Shown in pieces: positions 17,322 to 25,682 of a DNA stretch of 64,000 bases. The number at the start of each line of letters is the position of its first letter. The stretch's first letter is position 1. This DNA comes from CAYRWR01 sp964428015. Its GTDB lineage: Bacteria; Spirochaetota; Brevinematia; Brevinematales; CAYRWR01. Position numbers and translations under genes: made by a program. Below the pieces are notes generated by a model. The model ran no database searches and was not told where the DNA came from. It saw only the letters and a program-made list of their open reading frames with translations. The stretch lies in the NCBI GenBank assembly GCA_964428015.1, contig CAYRWR010000006.1, positions 62,001 to 126,000 of the forward strand, given 5' to 3'.

Positions 17322-18463
17322 TATTCTACTCCTTGTAAATTGGTGAGTATAACAGGCTGAACAGCAGGGACGGAAGGGGTGAGATCAAAACGGGTATTAA
17401 AGTCCAGGCGGATCATCTGGTCATAGCGTATCATGAGTCCATTCCAGGCTACCCCAGGACCCGGCCAGAATACGCCGTTTTTAAAAGCCAGTGCCAGGGT
17501 AAAATCACGGGCAAACTTTTTTATATAACTGATATTTAATCCCAGGTACAAAGGCATTCGGAAAAAAGGATCGCCTTCAATTGACACGTAACGCTGGTTA
17601 GTGGTCAGAAGTTCTGAACTTACAAATACTTCACCTTCGAGGTGCCAGAAGCCCCGGCCCACAGCGTGGCGGTATCTGCCGTATAGTGCCTGCCCCAGTA
17701 CATTGGCTCCGGGATTAGTCTCACGGTCAGGCAGCCAGTAGGACAACAGGTATAATGCTGAAAAATTGGTATTTTGCAGGCCCACAGCCAGGTTATAGTT
17801 TTCGGTGATGGCCACAAGATGAGGATTTTCATGGCCGCCGTTGTGCCAGTAGTGCAGGGCACCGTACCAGGGGAGAGGTCCGATCTGAATCTTCTGAATC
17901 AGCCCCATGTCGAAACGTTCCCGGTGGTTGGCCGTATCTGCCAGCTGCCAGTTCACATACAGTTCTCCCTGGAATAACAGATCCCAGTTCAAGGACAGGC
18001 CGTATTCGTAGCGTCCGTGACTGAACAATCCCAGAGGAAAGCTCTCATAGGGGAGCGGTACCCGGCTGGTAGAGATAACGCGGACCTGTGGGGTCAGGGA
18101 GGTCAGGGGATCCAGGATGGGACTGGGCAGATCGTGTGCCCCATACAGACTACCTAACACCAGTTTCCATTGCCCCATCTGTAATGTGGAACGTACCACG
18201 GGATACCAGTTAATAAGTTTATCTTCCTGATTAAAAGGAGTGAGCAGGCCCACACCGGCTTCAAAGCTGGCGGTACCGATTCGAAATTCAAAACGTGGTT
18301 CCAACAGGTTTTCCAGATATGTGATGGTAGTGCGGGTTTCTTCCCAATAGCTGCCGTTTTCTCCGTTATAGATATAAGCGCTGTTATTGAGGTGAAAGAC
18401 AGCATCCAGGGCACTGAGGGGGGTGAGGGGTAGTAAGAGCAGGATAAGCAGCCGTATTCTCAT
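17321..18463 (-). CDS. Predicted outer-membrane beta-barrel protein
   Basis: 380 residues with a signal peptide (MRIRLLILLLLPLTPLSA). The mature part is rich in Trp, Tyr and short amphipathic strands separated by turns with Asn, Gly and Asp, which suggests an outer-membrane barrel; a central stretch has WYGALHYWHNGGHENPH. No specific family recognised. AGGAGAGAGA precedes the ATG and a TATAAT (18491-18496, minus strand) without a clear -35 box lies upstream. First gene of a two-gene operon with the barrel gene that follows. Confidence 0.65.
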   Translation of the reverse strand: MRIRLLILLLLPLTPLSALDAVFHLNNSAYIYNGENGSYWEETRTTITYLENLLEPRFEFRIGTASFEAGVGLLTPFNQEDKLINWYPVVRSTLQMGQWKLVLGSLYGAHDLPSPILDPLTSLTPQVRVISTSRVPLPYESFPLGLFSHGRYEYGLSLNWDLLFQGELYVNWQLADTANHRERFDMGLIQKIQIGPLPWYGALHYWHNGGHENPHLVAITENYNLAVGLQNTNFSALYLLSYWLPDRETNPGANVLGQALYGRYRHAVGRGFWHLEGEVFVSSELLTTNQRYVSIEGDPFFRMPLYLGLNISYIKKFARDFTLALAFKNGVFWPGPGVAWNGLMIRYDQMIRLDFNTRFDLTPSVPAVQPVILTNLQGVE

Positions 18464-18698
18464 ATCTCTCTCCTGTTTTTTAAGGACTATATTATAGGGG
18501 AAAGAGGATAAAAAGTCATTATTCAGAATAGAGGTTTAATAAGCGCGGAGCGTAAAAAAACAATCGCCAAAAACAAAGGATACTCTGGATGAAAGGATCA
18601 ACATCATTTAAAGAATAAGTCCAGTGCCATCCCTCCCTACCCAAAAGACCAAAGAGCGGAGGCGGCTGCCGGTCTGGAAGTTAACACCGTGAACTCCC
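18464..18698. other. Noncoding gap between envelope genes
   Basis: 235 bases with no credible gene. The left end carries a possible -10 element (TATAAT, minus strand, 18491-18496) for the barrel operon. I see no convincing terminator for the upstream envelope gene and no RNA gene. Confidence 0.5.
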
Positions 18699-19514
18699 CT
18701 AATTGGGACGTTTGGAATCAGGCGATTGCAACAGACCTTTTACTTCCAGCTCTATGCCGATACGCTGATGGGTCTCGCGGAAATCCTGCCCCAGTCCTCT
18801 TTGATATTCATAATGAAGCAGTAAACGGCTGGTGGAAAAATCCAGGCCGGTAGCAATATTTACCGCGGGGTGAAATTCATTTTCATAGAAAACCGCCACA
18901 TCACTGCCTACAAAATAGCCTAGACGTGCATTAAGAGGGATGGTCCATTCTTCACCAATATGCAGACGGAAGAGCAGAGGCCGGGTGCTGACATAAAAAG
19001 CCGAGGGGGGGAAATACATATAGAAAATAAATCCGGCATGCAGTACCAGGTGGGGCAGGGCGGTGTAGCTGAGATCAAAACCCAGGTATTCATTGGAATC
19101 AAACACAGTATCGGTAAGGATATTACCCCGGTCATAACCATCCACCAGATGGGAGGACTCATGTACCAGGGGATATACAGCCAGGTCCAGTCCGGGGACA
19201 TGGAACAGGTCCGACAGACAGCCGAAAAACCCGATAAAACCGATAAGGTTGTCCACCGGATAGTGGCCGAAGAAATCCGAGGCAGGGTGGATAAAAAAAG
19301 TGAGGGAAGCCATCATGCCCCAGTCCCAGCGTTTGGCACGATAGATGGACAGATCACTGGAAAATTTTCCTTCGGCTTCCAGTTTGTTATAGAGGGCGTT
19401 GTACTGGATACGCAGGTGGGTGACATAGCTTTTGGGGTCCTGGCTGGCATGGTAATTCAGAGGCCAGGCTGGCAGAGCAATAAATAAAAACAGAAAAAAA
19501 ATTGAATATCTCAT
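18699..19514 (-). CDS. Secreted/outer-membrane protein, DUF1207-like
   Basis: 271-residue envelope protein with a signal peptide (residues 1-18, LFLFIALPAWPL). The central motif YPLVHESSHLVDGYDRGN resembles the His-x-Ser-Ser-His-x-x-Asp-x-Tyr signature of DUF1207 proteins, and the flanking regions look like beta-strands. The two His and the Asp could bind a metal, but this is conjecture. GAGGTGAG precedes the start. It sits between the barrel operon and purM with its own unit. Family assignment is tentative. Confidence 0.6.
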   Translation of the reverse strand: MRYSIFFLFLFIALPAWPLNYHASQDPKSYVTHLRIQYNALYNKLEAEGKFSSDLSIYRAKRWDWGMMASLTFFIHPASDFFGHYPVDNLIGFIGFFGCLSDLFHVPGLDLAVYPLVHESSHLVDGYDRGNILTDTVFDSNEYLGFDLSYTALPHLVLHAGFIFYMYFPPSAFYVSTRPLLFRLHIGEEWTIPLNARLGYFVGSDVAVFYENEFHPAVNIATGLDFSTSRLLLHYEYQRGLGQDFRETHQRIGIELEVKGLLQSPDSKRPN

Positions 19515-19552
19515 AACTCACCTCGAAATAAATATTAATGAAATAAATTAGT

Positions 19553-19581
19553 AAAAAACTCCCCTTATACAGGGGAGTTTT
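19553..19581 (-). terminator. Terminator of purM
   Basis: Perfect 11-base-pair stem (19555-19565 with 19571-19581), 5-base loop, GC-rich centre, and a run of T on the minus strand at 19558-19553. Confidence 0.85.
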
Positions 19582-19601
19582 AGATTTCATATTTTATAAG
19601 A

Positions 19602-20612
19602 TTACATCTGAACCTGGGCGTGACCATCAACGATCTCACCGATCTGGAAGGCTTTGTAGCTTTCCTGGCAGAAGAAATCTAAAATATCTTTGGCTTTGCG
19701 GCTGTCCACAATCACAGCCATACCAATTCCCATGTTGAATACTTTATAGGCTTCCTCTTCGGCAATCTCACCCTGTTTGACGATAAATTCGATGATATCA
19801 GGGATATGCCAGCTGCCTTTTTCGACTTTGGCATCCAGGTGGTCGGGCAGGACCCGGTTGAGGTTGCCGGGAATTCCGCCTCCGGTGATATGAGCCAGCC
19901 CGTGAATGGCCTTGCCGTACTTGGAAAGCGCGTGGTTCAGTACAGGCGCATAAATCTCAGTAGGTGCCAAAAGCAGGTCCCGCAGATGTCCGAAGCCATA
20001 ATTCTGGGTGAGGTTAAGTTTTTTATCCTGCACCACTTTACGTATGAGGGAATAACCATTGGAATGGAATCCGGAAGAAGCCAGTCCTATGACCACGTCT
20101 CCTTTTTTTACCATTTCCGGTTTGATGATATCCTTTTTTTCTACTACACCGACCGCGAAACCAGCCAGGTCGAATTCACCTTTTGGGTACATGCCGGGGA
20201 GTTCAGCGGTCTCACCGCCGATGAGGGCACAGCGGCTGAATTTACAGGCCGCGGCTATGCTTTCTATGAGGGTTATATAGGATGATTCTTCCAGCTCACC
20301 TAAGCCCAGATAATCGATAAAAAACAGAGGTTTGGCTCCGGAACAGACAATATCGTCCACACACATGGCTACCAGGTCAAATCCCAGTACGCCCAGCTTC
20401 CCGGTCTCACGCGCCAGCATGATCTTGGTACCCACACCGTCTGTACCGCTCACCAGTACCGGATTACGGTAACCGCTGATCTCAAACAGGCTGCCGAAGC
20501 CGCCCACTCCGGATAATACTCCCGGTGTATAGGTCAGATGCGCGGCGGCTTTGACCCGGTCTATAAGCTGATCGGCTTTGTCTATGTCTACGCCGGCTGA
20601 TTTATAATCCAT
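19602..20612 (-). CDS. purM: Phosphoribosylformylglycinamidine cyclo-ligase (AIR synthetase)
   Basis: Purine biosynthesis step 5: FGAM plus ATP to AIR. About 336 residues from the ATG preceded by GAGAGGGG; an upstream in-frame start would add 19 residues without family similarity. Conserved segments: SAGVDIDKADQLI at the N-terminus, VSGTDGVGTKIMLA (substrate/ATP loop), DLVAMCVDDIVCSGAKPLFF, ALIGGETAELPGMY, and HITGGGIPGNLNRVLP. It reads toward a strong terminator. Lies just downstream of secA on the same strand with a 72-base gap. Confidence 0.96.
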   Translation of the reverse strand: MDYKSAGVDIDKADQLIDRVKAAAHLTYTPGVLSGVGGFGSLFEISGYRNPVLVSGTDGVGTKIMLARETGKLGVLGFDLVAMCVDDIVCSGAKPLFFIDYLGLGELEESSYITLIESIAAACKFSRCALIGGETAELPGMYPKGEFDLAGFAVGVVEKKDIIKPEMVKKGDVVIGLASSGFHSNGYSLIRKVVQDKKLNLTQNYGFGHLRDLLLAPTEIYAPVLNHALSKYGKAIHGLAHITGGGIPGNLNRVLPDHLDAKVEKGSWHIPDIIEFIVKQGEIAEEEAYKVFNMGIGMAVIVDSRKAKDILDFFCQESYKAFQIGEIVDGHAQVQM

Positions 20613-20684
20613 ACAATCCCCTCTCTTTGTCTCCATACTCATTGTAATACAAACTATAGAAAATTCCAAGCATTTTAAGAGTGC

Positions 20685-23375
20685 TTATCCTCTGGTATAA
20701 TTGGCCCTTTCCTTGGCAGTGTCATCATTCATGTGACAGCTTTTATACTTCTTGCCGCTGCCGCACCAGCAGGGGTCATTACGGCCCGGTTTCTCCTGAC
20801 GATGCATGGGCTGAGCCTGCTGTGCCTTGGGAGGCAGCTGACCCGCGCCCGCGGCTACACTGTCAAAGTGCCCGGCTGTGTTGTGGATGGTCTGAACATG
20901 GACCGAAGGAGTCTCATATTCAGTAGTACGGGGCTGGAAGCTGGCCTGGATCTGCAGACGGGACAGAGTAGAGAGGCTCTCCAGATTGAAGCTGTCACGC
21001 ATGGCCAGGAACATTTCACTGGCTCTGAGCTGGTATTCAACCAACGGATTTTTCTGAGCGTATCCCTGCAGTCCTATACCTTCCTGCAGGGCGTCAATGT
21101 TACGCAGATGTTCTTTCCACTTGGTATCCAGCACATTGAGCACCACGTATTTAAAGCCTTCCGCTTTTATTTCATCAGGGATATTGGTAAAATGTTCCCA
21201 GACATGTTTGCGGACTTCTTTTTTCAGAGTATCTATAGCAGCGTGATAATCCATATGGGTAAAATCTATCTCGGTGTCGGAATGGAAATTAATGCGCAGC
21301 CATCGGGATACTTCCTCTTTTTCCCAGAAGTCCGGTTTTTCCGGTCTTTCAAAGGTGTTATTAAGGTAATAATGTACCACATCATCTATCATCTCATCTA
21401 CCAGACCCAGGTTATTGGCCGCATCCAGCACCCGGTCGCGCATGGAATACACATAGGTACGCTGTTCGTTCATAATGTTGTCGTATTCCAGCAGGTTTTT
21501 ACGTATTTCAAAGTTACGGGTTTCCACTCTCTTCTGGGCCCGTTCAATAGCCCGGCTGATCATTTTAGACTGGATTTCTTCTTCTTCAGAGAATCCCATG
21601 GATTTCATCATACCGATGCGGTTGTCCATCCCGAACAGACGCATGAGGTCATCCTGCAGACTGACGTAGAATTGGGAATGACCGGGGTCTCCCTGACGTC
21701 CGGAACGTCCGCGCAGCTGGTTGTCGATACGACGCGCTTCATGGCGTTCGGATCCGATGACGCACAGTCCGCCCAGAGCGACTACACCTTCACCCAGCTT
21801 GATATCAGTACCGCGACCCGCCATGTTGGTAGCGATAGTCACTGCACCGGGCTGTCCGGCTCTCACAATGATCTCCGCTTCTTTTTCGTGGAATTTTGCG
21901 TTCAGTACATTATGGGGTACTCCCTGTCTCTTAAGCAGGGCAGACAGGACTTCTGATTTTTCTACTGAGATAGTACCCAGGAGCACCGGCTGGCCTTTTT
22001 TCTGCAGTGCTTTCACGTCCCGGGCGATAGCCTGAAATTTAGCTTTTTCATCGATATAGATTTTATCCGCTTCATCCTGACGGGTAATGGGCTGATTGGT
22101 AGGTATTACTGCTACGTCCAGCTTGTAGAAGGAATAAAACTCGGTAGCTTCAGTTTCCGCTGTTCCTGTCATACCGGCCAGTTTTTCAAACATTTTGAAA
22201 AAATTCTGGAAGGTGATGGTAGCCAGAGTCTGGAATTCCTGTTTTATTGTGAGACGTTCTTTGGCTTCGATAGCCTGGTGCAGGCCGTCGCTCCAGCGTC
22301 TGCCCGGCATTTTACGACCGGTGAATTCATCTACGATGACTACTTCGCCATTTTCCACCACATAGTCCACATTGACATTGTAGAGCTTGTGGGCGCGCAG
22401 AGCCTGGGTTACATTGTGGTAGAGCTGGGCATTGAGCGGGGAGAAGAGGTCTTTTACTCCCAGCAGTTTTTCCACTTTGTTGACACCCATTTCGGTAAGC
22501 ACGGCGTTCTTTTCTTTTTCAAAGATGGCGTAGTCACCGGTGCCTTCCACGATTTCCTGTTTTTCATCCAGCTGGGCTTCTTCCAGACGGGGGATGACTT
22601 TATCCACCCGGTAATACACTTCTGTAGATGCTTCACTGGGTCCGGAAATGATGAGAGGAGTACGGGCTTCGTCGATCAGGATGGAGTCCACTTCGTCCAC
22701 AATGGCAAAATAAAAGTTGCGCTGGACTTTCTGATCCAGGGCGAAGACCATGTTATCCCGCAGATAGTCGAATCCATATTCGTTATTAGTACCATAGGTG
22801 ATATCCTGAGCGTAGGCTTCCCGGCGCCCGCATTCCACAGCTTTGACTGTATAGGCGGAGATGTCATCCCACTGCAGCCGGTAAGACTTTTCGTGTACGA
22901 TAATCCCCACGCTCATTCCCATGAACATATAGAGAGGTCCCATCCAGGTGGCATCACGTTTGGCCAGGTAGTCGTTGACCGTCACCAGGTTAACGCCTTT
23001 TTCAGTGAGGGCATTGAGATAGAGGGGCAGGGTAGCCACCAGGGTCTTTCCTTCACCTGTCTTCATTTCAGCGATGGTATTATTGTGCATCACGATACCG
23101 CCCATCATCTGGACGTCAAAATGACGCATCCCCAGGACCCGTTTACCGGCTTCACGCACCGTGGCAAAAGCCTCAGGCAGGAGGTCATCCAGGGTCTCAC
23201 CTTTGGCCAGGCGTTCTTTAAACAGCTTAGTCTGGTTGTGCAGCTCATCGTTGTTCATTTTGGAGATGGTATCCTCAAATTCAGCTATCCTGCGGATGAG
23301 AGGCTGCACTTTTTTAAAATCGCGGTCCTGTTTAGTACCCACGATGAGGTAGAATAGACGTTTAAAGATATTCAT
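20685..23375 (-). CDS. secA: Preprotein translocase ATPase SecA
   Basis: 896-residue motor of the Sec translocon. Walker A is MKTGEGKTLVATLP (about residue 100), the DEAD-type motif is VDEVDSILIDEARTPLIISGP in part, and the second RecA-like domain shows TNMAGRGTDIKLGEGV and QLRGRSGRQGDPGHSQF. The C-terminus has the zinc-binding SEC-C motif PCWCGSGKKYKSCH. Start ATG behind CAGGAG. Long antisense open frames over this gene are coding-bias artefacts. Confidence 0.98.
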   Translation of the reverse strand: MNIFKRLFYLIVGTKQDRDFKKVQPLIRRIAEFEDTISKMNNDELHNQTKLFKERLAKGETLDDLLPEAFATVREAGKRVLGMRHFDVQMMGGIVMHNNTIAEMKTGEGKTLVATLPLYLNALTEKGVNLVTVNDYLAKRDATWMGPLYMFMGMSVGIIVHEKSYRLQWDDISAYTVKAVECGRREAYAQDITYGTNNEYGFDYLRDNMVFALDQKVQRNFYFAIVDEVDSILIDEARTPLIISGPSEASTEVYYRVDKVIPRLEEAQLDEKQEIVEGTGDYAIFEKEKNAVLTEMGVNKVEKLLGVKDLFSPLNAQLYHNVTQALRAHKLYNVNVDYVVENGEVVIVDEFTGRKMPGRRWSDGLHQAIEAKERLTIKQEFQTLATITFQNFFKMFEKLAGMTGTAETEATEFYSFYKLDVAVIPTNQPITRQDEADKIYIDEKAKFQAIARDVKALQKKGQPVLLGTISVEKSEVLSALLKRQGVPHNVLNAKFHEKEAEIIVRAGQPGAVTIATNMAGRGTDIKLGEGVVALGGLCVIGSERHEARRIDNQLRGRSGRQGDPGHSQFYVSLQDDLMRLFGMDNRIGMMKSMGFSEEEEIQSKMISRAIERAQKRVETRNFEIRKNLLEYDNIMNEQRTYVYSMRDRVLDAANNLGLVDEMIDDVVHYYLNNTFERPEKPDFWEKEEVSRWLRINFHSDTEIDFTHMDYHAAIDTLKKEVRKHVWEHFTNIPDEIKAEGFKYVVLNVLDTKWKEHLRNIDALQEGIGLQGYAQKNPLVEYQLRASEMFLAMRDSFNLESLSTLSRLQIQASFQPRTTEYETPSVHVQTIHNTAGHFDSVAAGAGQLPPKAQQAQPMHRQEKPGRNDPCWCGSGKKYKSCHMNDDTAKERANYTRG

Positions 23376-23491
23376 GAATGTACTCCTGTTTGCGCCTTAA
23401 AAATAGATGTGGTATAGATTAACATGAAGGGCGTTTTTTTTAAAGTTTTTAAGCATTTCATTTCCATATTAATGATACGGGATAAACCTAT

Positions 23492-23520
23492 TTGATAAAT
23501 ATACACAATGCGGTTATACT
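23492..23520 (+). promoter_or_regulatory. Promoter of the cupredoxin-like gene
   Basis: TTGATA (23492-23497), 17-base spacer, TATACT (23515-23520). Transcription would begin near 23527, so an upstream ATG at 23521 cannot be the start; this supports ATG 23542 behind AGGAGGAGAG. Confidence 0.7.
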
Positions 23521-23541
23521 ATGTCAACCAAGGAGGAGAGA

Positions 23542-23898
23542 ATGAAGAGGATTTTAACACTGCTTACCCTCATCCTGAGCGTGTTGGTGTGGAGCTGTAA
23601 TCCCCCTCTCTCGGGAGAAAATACAGCGACTACAAATACCTATCATTGCAATATTCATACCGGTGAAACAGGGATGTTGATTTTAACCAATGCCGTTACC
23701 AATGCGCCTCAAGGAATTACTAATATTGTCAGTATCCTGTCTAATGGTTTTAACCCGCAGATCCTGACTATCCCTCATGGATCTTATGTAAAGTGGAGCA
23801 ATCAGGGTACAAACACACATTCAGTAATAGCGGATATAGGCAATTTCACAAACTTCGGTATAGATGTAGGACAATACTGGACTGTTAAAATTGATTAA
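23542..23898 (+). CDS. Cupredoxin-like lipoprotein, apparently truncated
   Basis: 118-residue protein with a lipoprotein signal (LSVLVWSC, lipid-modified Cys at about residue 18). The C-terminal half has a plastocyanin/cupredoxin-like core: LTIPHGSYVKWSNQGTNTHSV, including one potential copper-ligand His, then a strand FTNFGIDVGQYWTVKID. The reading frame stops where the family normally continues with the Cys-His-Met/Gln copper loop, so the product cannot bind copper in the usual way. The DNA beyond holds a related fragment in another frame (see the pseudogene entry). Either a decaying gene or an odd short paralogue. Confidence 0.6.
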   Translation: MKRILTLLTLILSVLVWSCNPPLSGENTATTNTYHCNIHTGETGMLILTNAVTNAPQGITNIVSILSNGFNPQILTIPHGSYVKWSNQGTNTHSVIADIGNFTNFGIDVGQYWTVKID

Positions 23899-24058
23899 TT
23901 CCTCATTCACAAAAAGTGAAATTGTGTAGGCTTCCCTTACCTAGCAGGCTGGGGTCAAGTGGGTAAATCAGGATGGTACTACTACCCATATTGTGGAGGC
24001 AGATGACAATACTTTTCATGTTCCTTCCATGGCAATTGGACAATCGGGGAAAATATAG
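23899..24058 (+). pseudogene. Cupredoxin-like gene fragment
   Basis: From 23954 in a different frame, the DNA encodes VKWVNQDGTTTHIVEADDN and continues to MAIGQSGKI then TAG (24056-24058). This matches the core of the preceding gene (VKWSNQGTNTHSVIAD ... IDVGQYWTVKI), so it is a second copy of the same module. An in-frame TAG at 23942 and the absence of a start show it is broken. It also ends before the copper-loop Cys. The sequence between the copies (23899-23940) has no other recognisable content. Confidence 0.65.
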
Positions 24059-24110
24059 TTTAATTAATTATTGATTTATTAATTTAATACAGCAAACCCT
24101 GTTTGTAAAT

Positions 24111-24139
24111 TTGAAATTGGTGTTTTTGCATGTTAAAAT
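24111..24139 (+). promoter_or_regulatory. Promoter of the SH3 protein gene
   Basis: TTGAAA (24111-24116), 17-base spacer, TAAAAT (24134-24139); a GGAGG ribosome-binding site follows before ATG 24167. Confidence 0.7.
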
Positions 24140-24166
24140 AACATAACTTTAATCCGGAGGGTGGAG

Positions 24167-25261
24167 ATGCAGTTCAAAAAAGGTTTGTTTATAGTGATGC
24201 TGGTGCTTATGGGCGGAGTTTTTCTCTTCGCGCAGAAGTCTGCGGATGGCAAAAGTAAAAAACCGGTCATCCTGGAGTGCCAGTTTAATGACTTTAACGT
24301 GCGGGAATTTCCTGATCCTAATACCCAGCAGTTTCAGCAGCTGAGCGCGGGAGATCTGGTAGAATACCTGGGCCAGAAGACACGCAAGGACTTCACCTAT
24401 AACCTCCGGGGCAAAAGTTATACTTCCCCTTTTATCAGGGTGAAATTATCCAACGGTAAAATCGGCTGGGTATTCCTGGGCGGTTTTAAGCGCTGGTCCA
24501 GGCCCCGATTGGAAAGTCAGCGCATGGTACTATACAAGCATTACTTTGACGAACTGACCGCGGAAGACTATTCAGCCCAGGGCAACCCCAACGGGCATTT
24601 TTCCGTGACCAGAATGGATGACAAGGCAAAATTTGAAAACCTGGGCAATCTGGTCAAGGTCAAAGCCCATATGGTCTATTCCGGAGTCAGCGCCTATTCT
24701 GAATATGAGGCCAGTCTGGTATTTATCGACAGCGACGGCAAGGCTAAAAACATCTTTGACCTCAAACCCGCGTTGAAAAAACACTATACTACCGATGTCA
24801 CGCATCCTCATACCGCTATACTGCTCATGCAGACCGGCAAGGATGACCTGCTCATCGAAAATGTGGGACTGGATGATCCCTATCTCCTGGCTGTGATAGC
24901 AGGCTACTATGAATTTGATGATGTCGAGCCTCTCAATATCCAGCTGGACCAGTGGAGAAAGGGTAATAACGCCGCAGAGAGGAGTTCAGAGACCTATGTG
25001 CGCTATGTACCAGCTCCCCAGAGCAACAATAAATATCTGAGCGCTCTCTTAAAAGGGGAAGAAGTGACCCTGATACCCTGGGAGGGCAGTGCCCAGCCGG
25101 ATATGACAGTGGAAAAAAATGCCATTGGTAAGGACTGGGTTCTCATTGCCCGGACCAACAATATCCTGGGCTGGACTCAGTCCAAGAACCTTAAAAAACT
25201 GGGGAAAGCCAATACTCAGGGGCCCTTGATCACTGAATATACAGATGACCTGGATATCTGA
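24167..25261 (+). CDS. Secreted bacterial-SH3-domain protein
   Basis: About 364 residues with a signal peptide (VMLVLMGGVFLFAQ, cleavage probably before QKSADG). An N-terminal SH3-like domain (about 30-105) has NVREFPDPNTQQFQQLSAGD, and IGWVFLGGFKRW at its end. The middle part (about 110-270) has no recognised family. A second SH3-like domain (about 285-355) carries VRYVPAPQSNN and ILGWTQSKNLKKLG. Such domains often bind peptidoglycan or envelope proteins. A second SH3 lipoprotein lies at 40.9-42.7 kb. ATG 24167 is favoured over a GTG six bases upstream because of GGAGG spacing. A clear terminator follows. Confidence 0.7.
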   Translation: MQFKKGLFIVMLVLMGGVFLFAQKSADGKSKKPVILECQFNDFNVREFPDPNTQQFQQLSAGDLVEYLGQKTRKDFTYNLRGKSYTSPFIRVKLSNGKIGWVFLGGFKRWSRPRLESQRMVLYKHYFDELTAEDYSAQGNPNGHFSVTRMDDKAKFENLGNLVKVKAHMVYSGVSAYSEYEASLVFIDSDGKAKNIFDLKPALKKHYTTDVTHPHTAILLMQTGKDDLLIENVGLDDPYLLAVIAGYYEFDDVEPLNIQLDQWRKGNNAAERSSETYVRYVPAPQSNNKYLSALLKGEEVTLIPWEGSAQPDMTVEKNAIGKDWVLIARTNNILGWTQSKNLKKLGKANTQGPLITEYTDDLDI

Positions 25262-25310
25262 TTTTTTACAGCGAGTCAGCTTTTTGTAGCCCCTTTTCCG
25301 TTCATGTGAC

Positions 25311-25339
25311 GCCGCCCTTCTTCAGGGCGGCATTTTTTT
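25311..25339 (+). terminator. Rho-independent terminator
   Basis: GCCGCCC stem (25311-25317) pairing with GGGCGGC (25325-25331), loop of 7 bases, then A and eight T. Ends the SH3 protein transcript. Confidence 0.9.
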
Positions 25340-25590
25340 TGTGCGACCTATTTATCCCGATGCGGCGGTAGGGGGCGCTCCCGCCCTTCACAGGCCGGAT
25401 TATGGGACAGAGGGATCATGCCTATCCTTTCTACCTGGCTTACTCTATGCCGTTGTTGTTAACGCTCCGCGTATGGCTGAGTACACTCCTCATTTTAAGC
25501 CAGTTATCCTGTTCAGTGTATAGGAGCAGAAACATGTGTCTCATCCTCAAAACATTTAATAGAGTGGAAATTACATTTTTGAAGTTTTAA
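25340..25590. other. Noncoding region with no recognisable gene
   Basis: About 250 bases. The left part is GC-rich with short self-complementary stretches (around 25360-25390) like decayed repeat DNA. Short open frames here look random. The dispersed repeat at 25591 follows. Confidence 0.5.
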
Positions 25591-25623
25591 GGAGATTCTT
25601 CACTTTCGTTCAGAATGACAGGG
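25591..25623. repeat. Dispersed intergenic repeat, copy 1
   Basis: Reads GGAGATTCTTCACTTTCG then TTCAGAATGACAGGG. A related sequence lies at 43191-43255 (GGAGATCCTCCACTTCG ... TTCAGGATGACA), where the two halves are separated by an insert. The two shared blocks are 17 and 12 bases long with few differences. Confidence 0.6.
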
Positions 25624-25682
25624 ATTTGGTGCGGCTATATACATTCCGGAATTGACAAAGCAGGTCTTTTTCCTTAAGCTTA

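Noticed and set aside
18464..18698. tRNA or small RNA gene
   Set aside because: No tRNA-like fold with a T-arm consensus was found by eye; a tRNAscan would settle it.
20733..21956. Long open frame antisense to secA, and another at 22278-23357
   Set aside because: They lie fully inside secA in the opposite frame, lack ribosome-binding sites and have no family-like sequence; they are a by-product of secA codon use.
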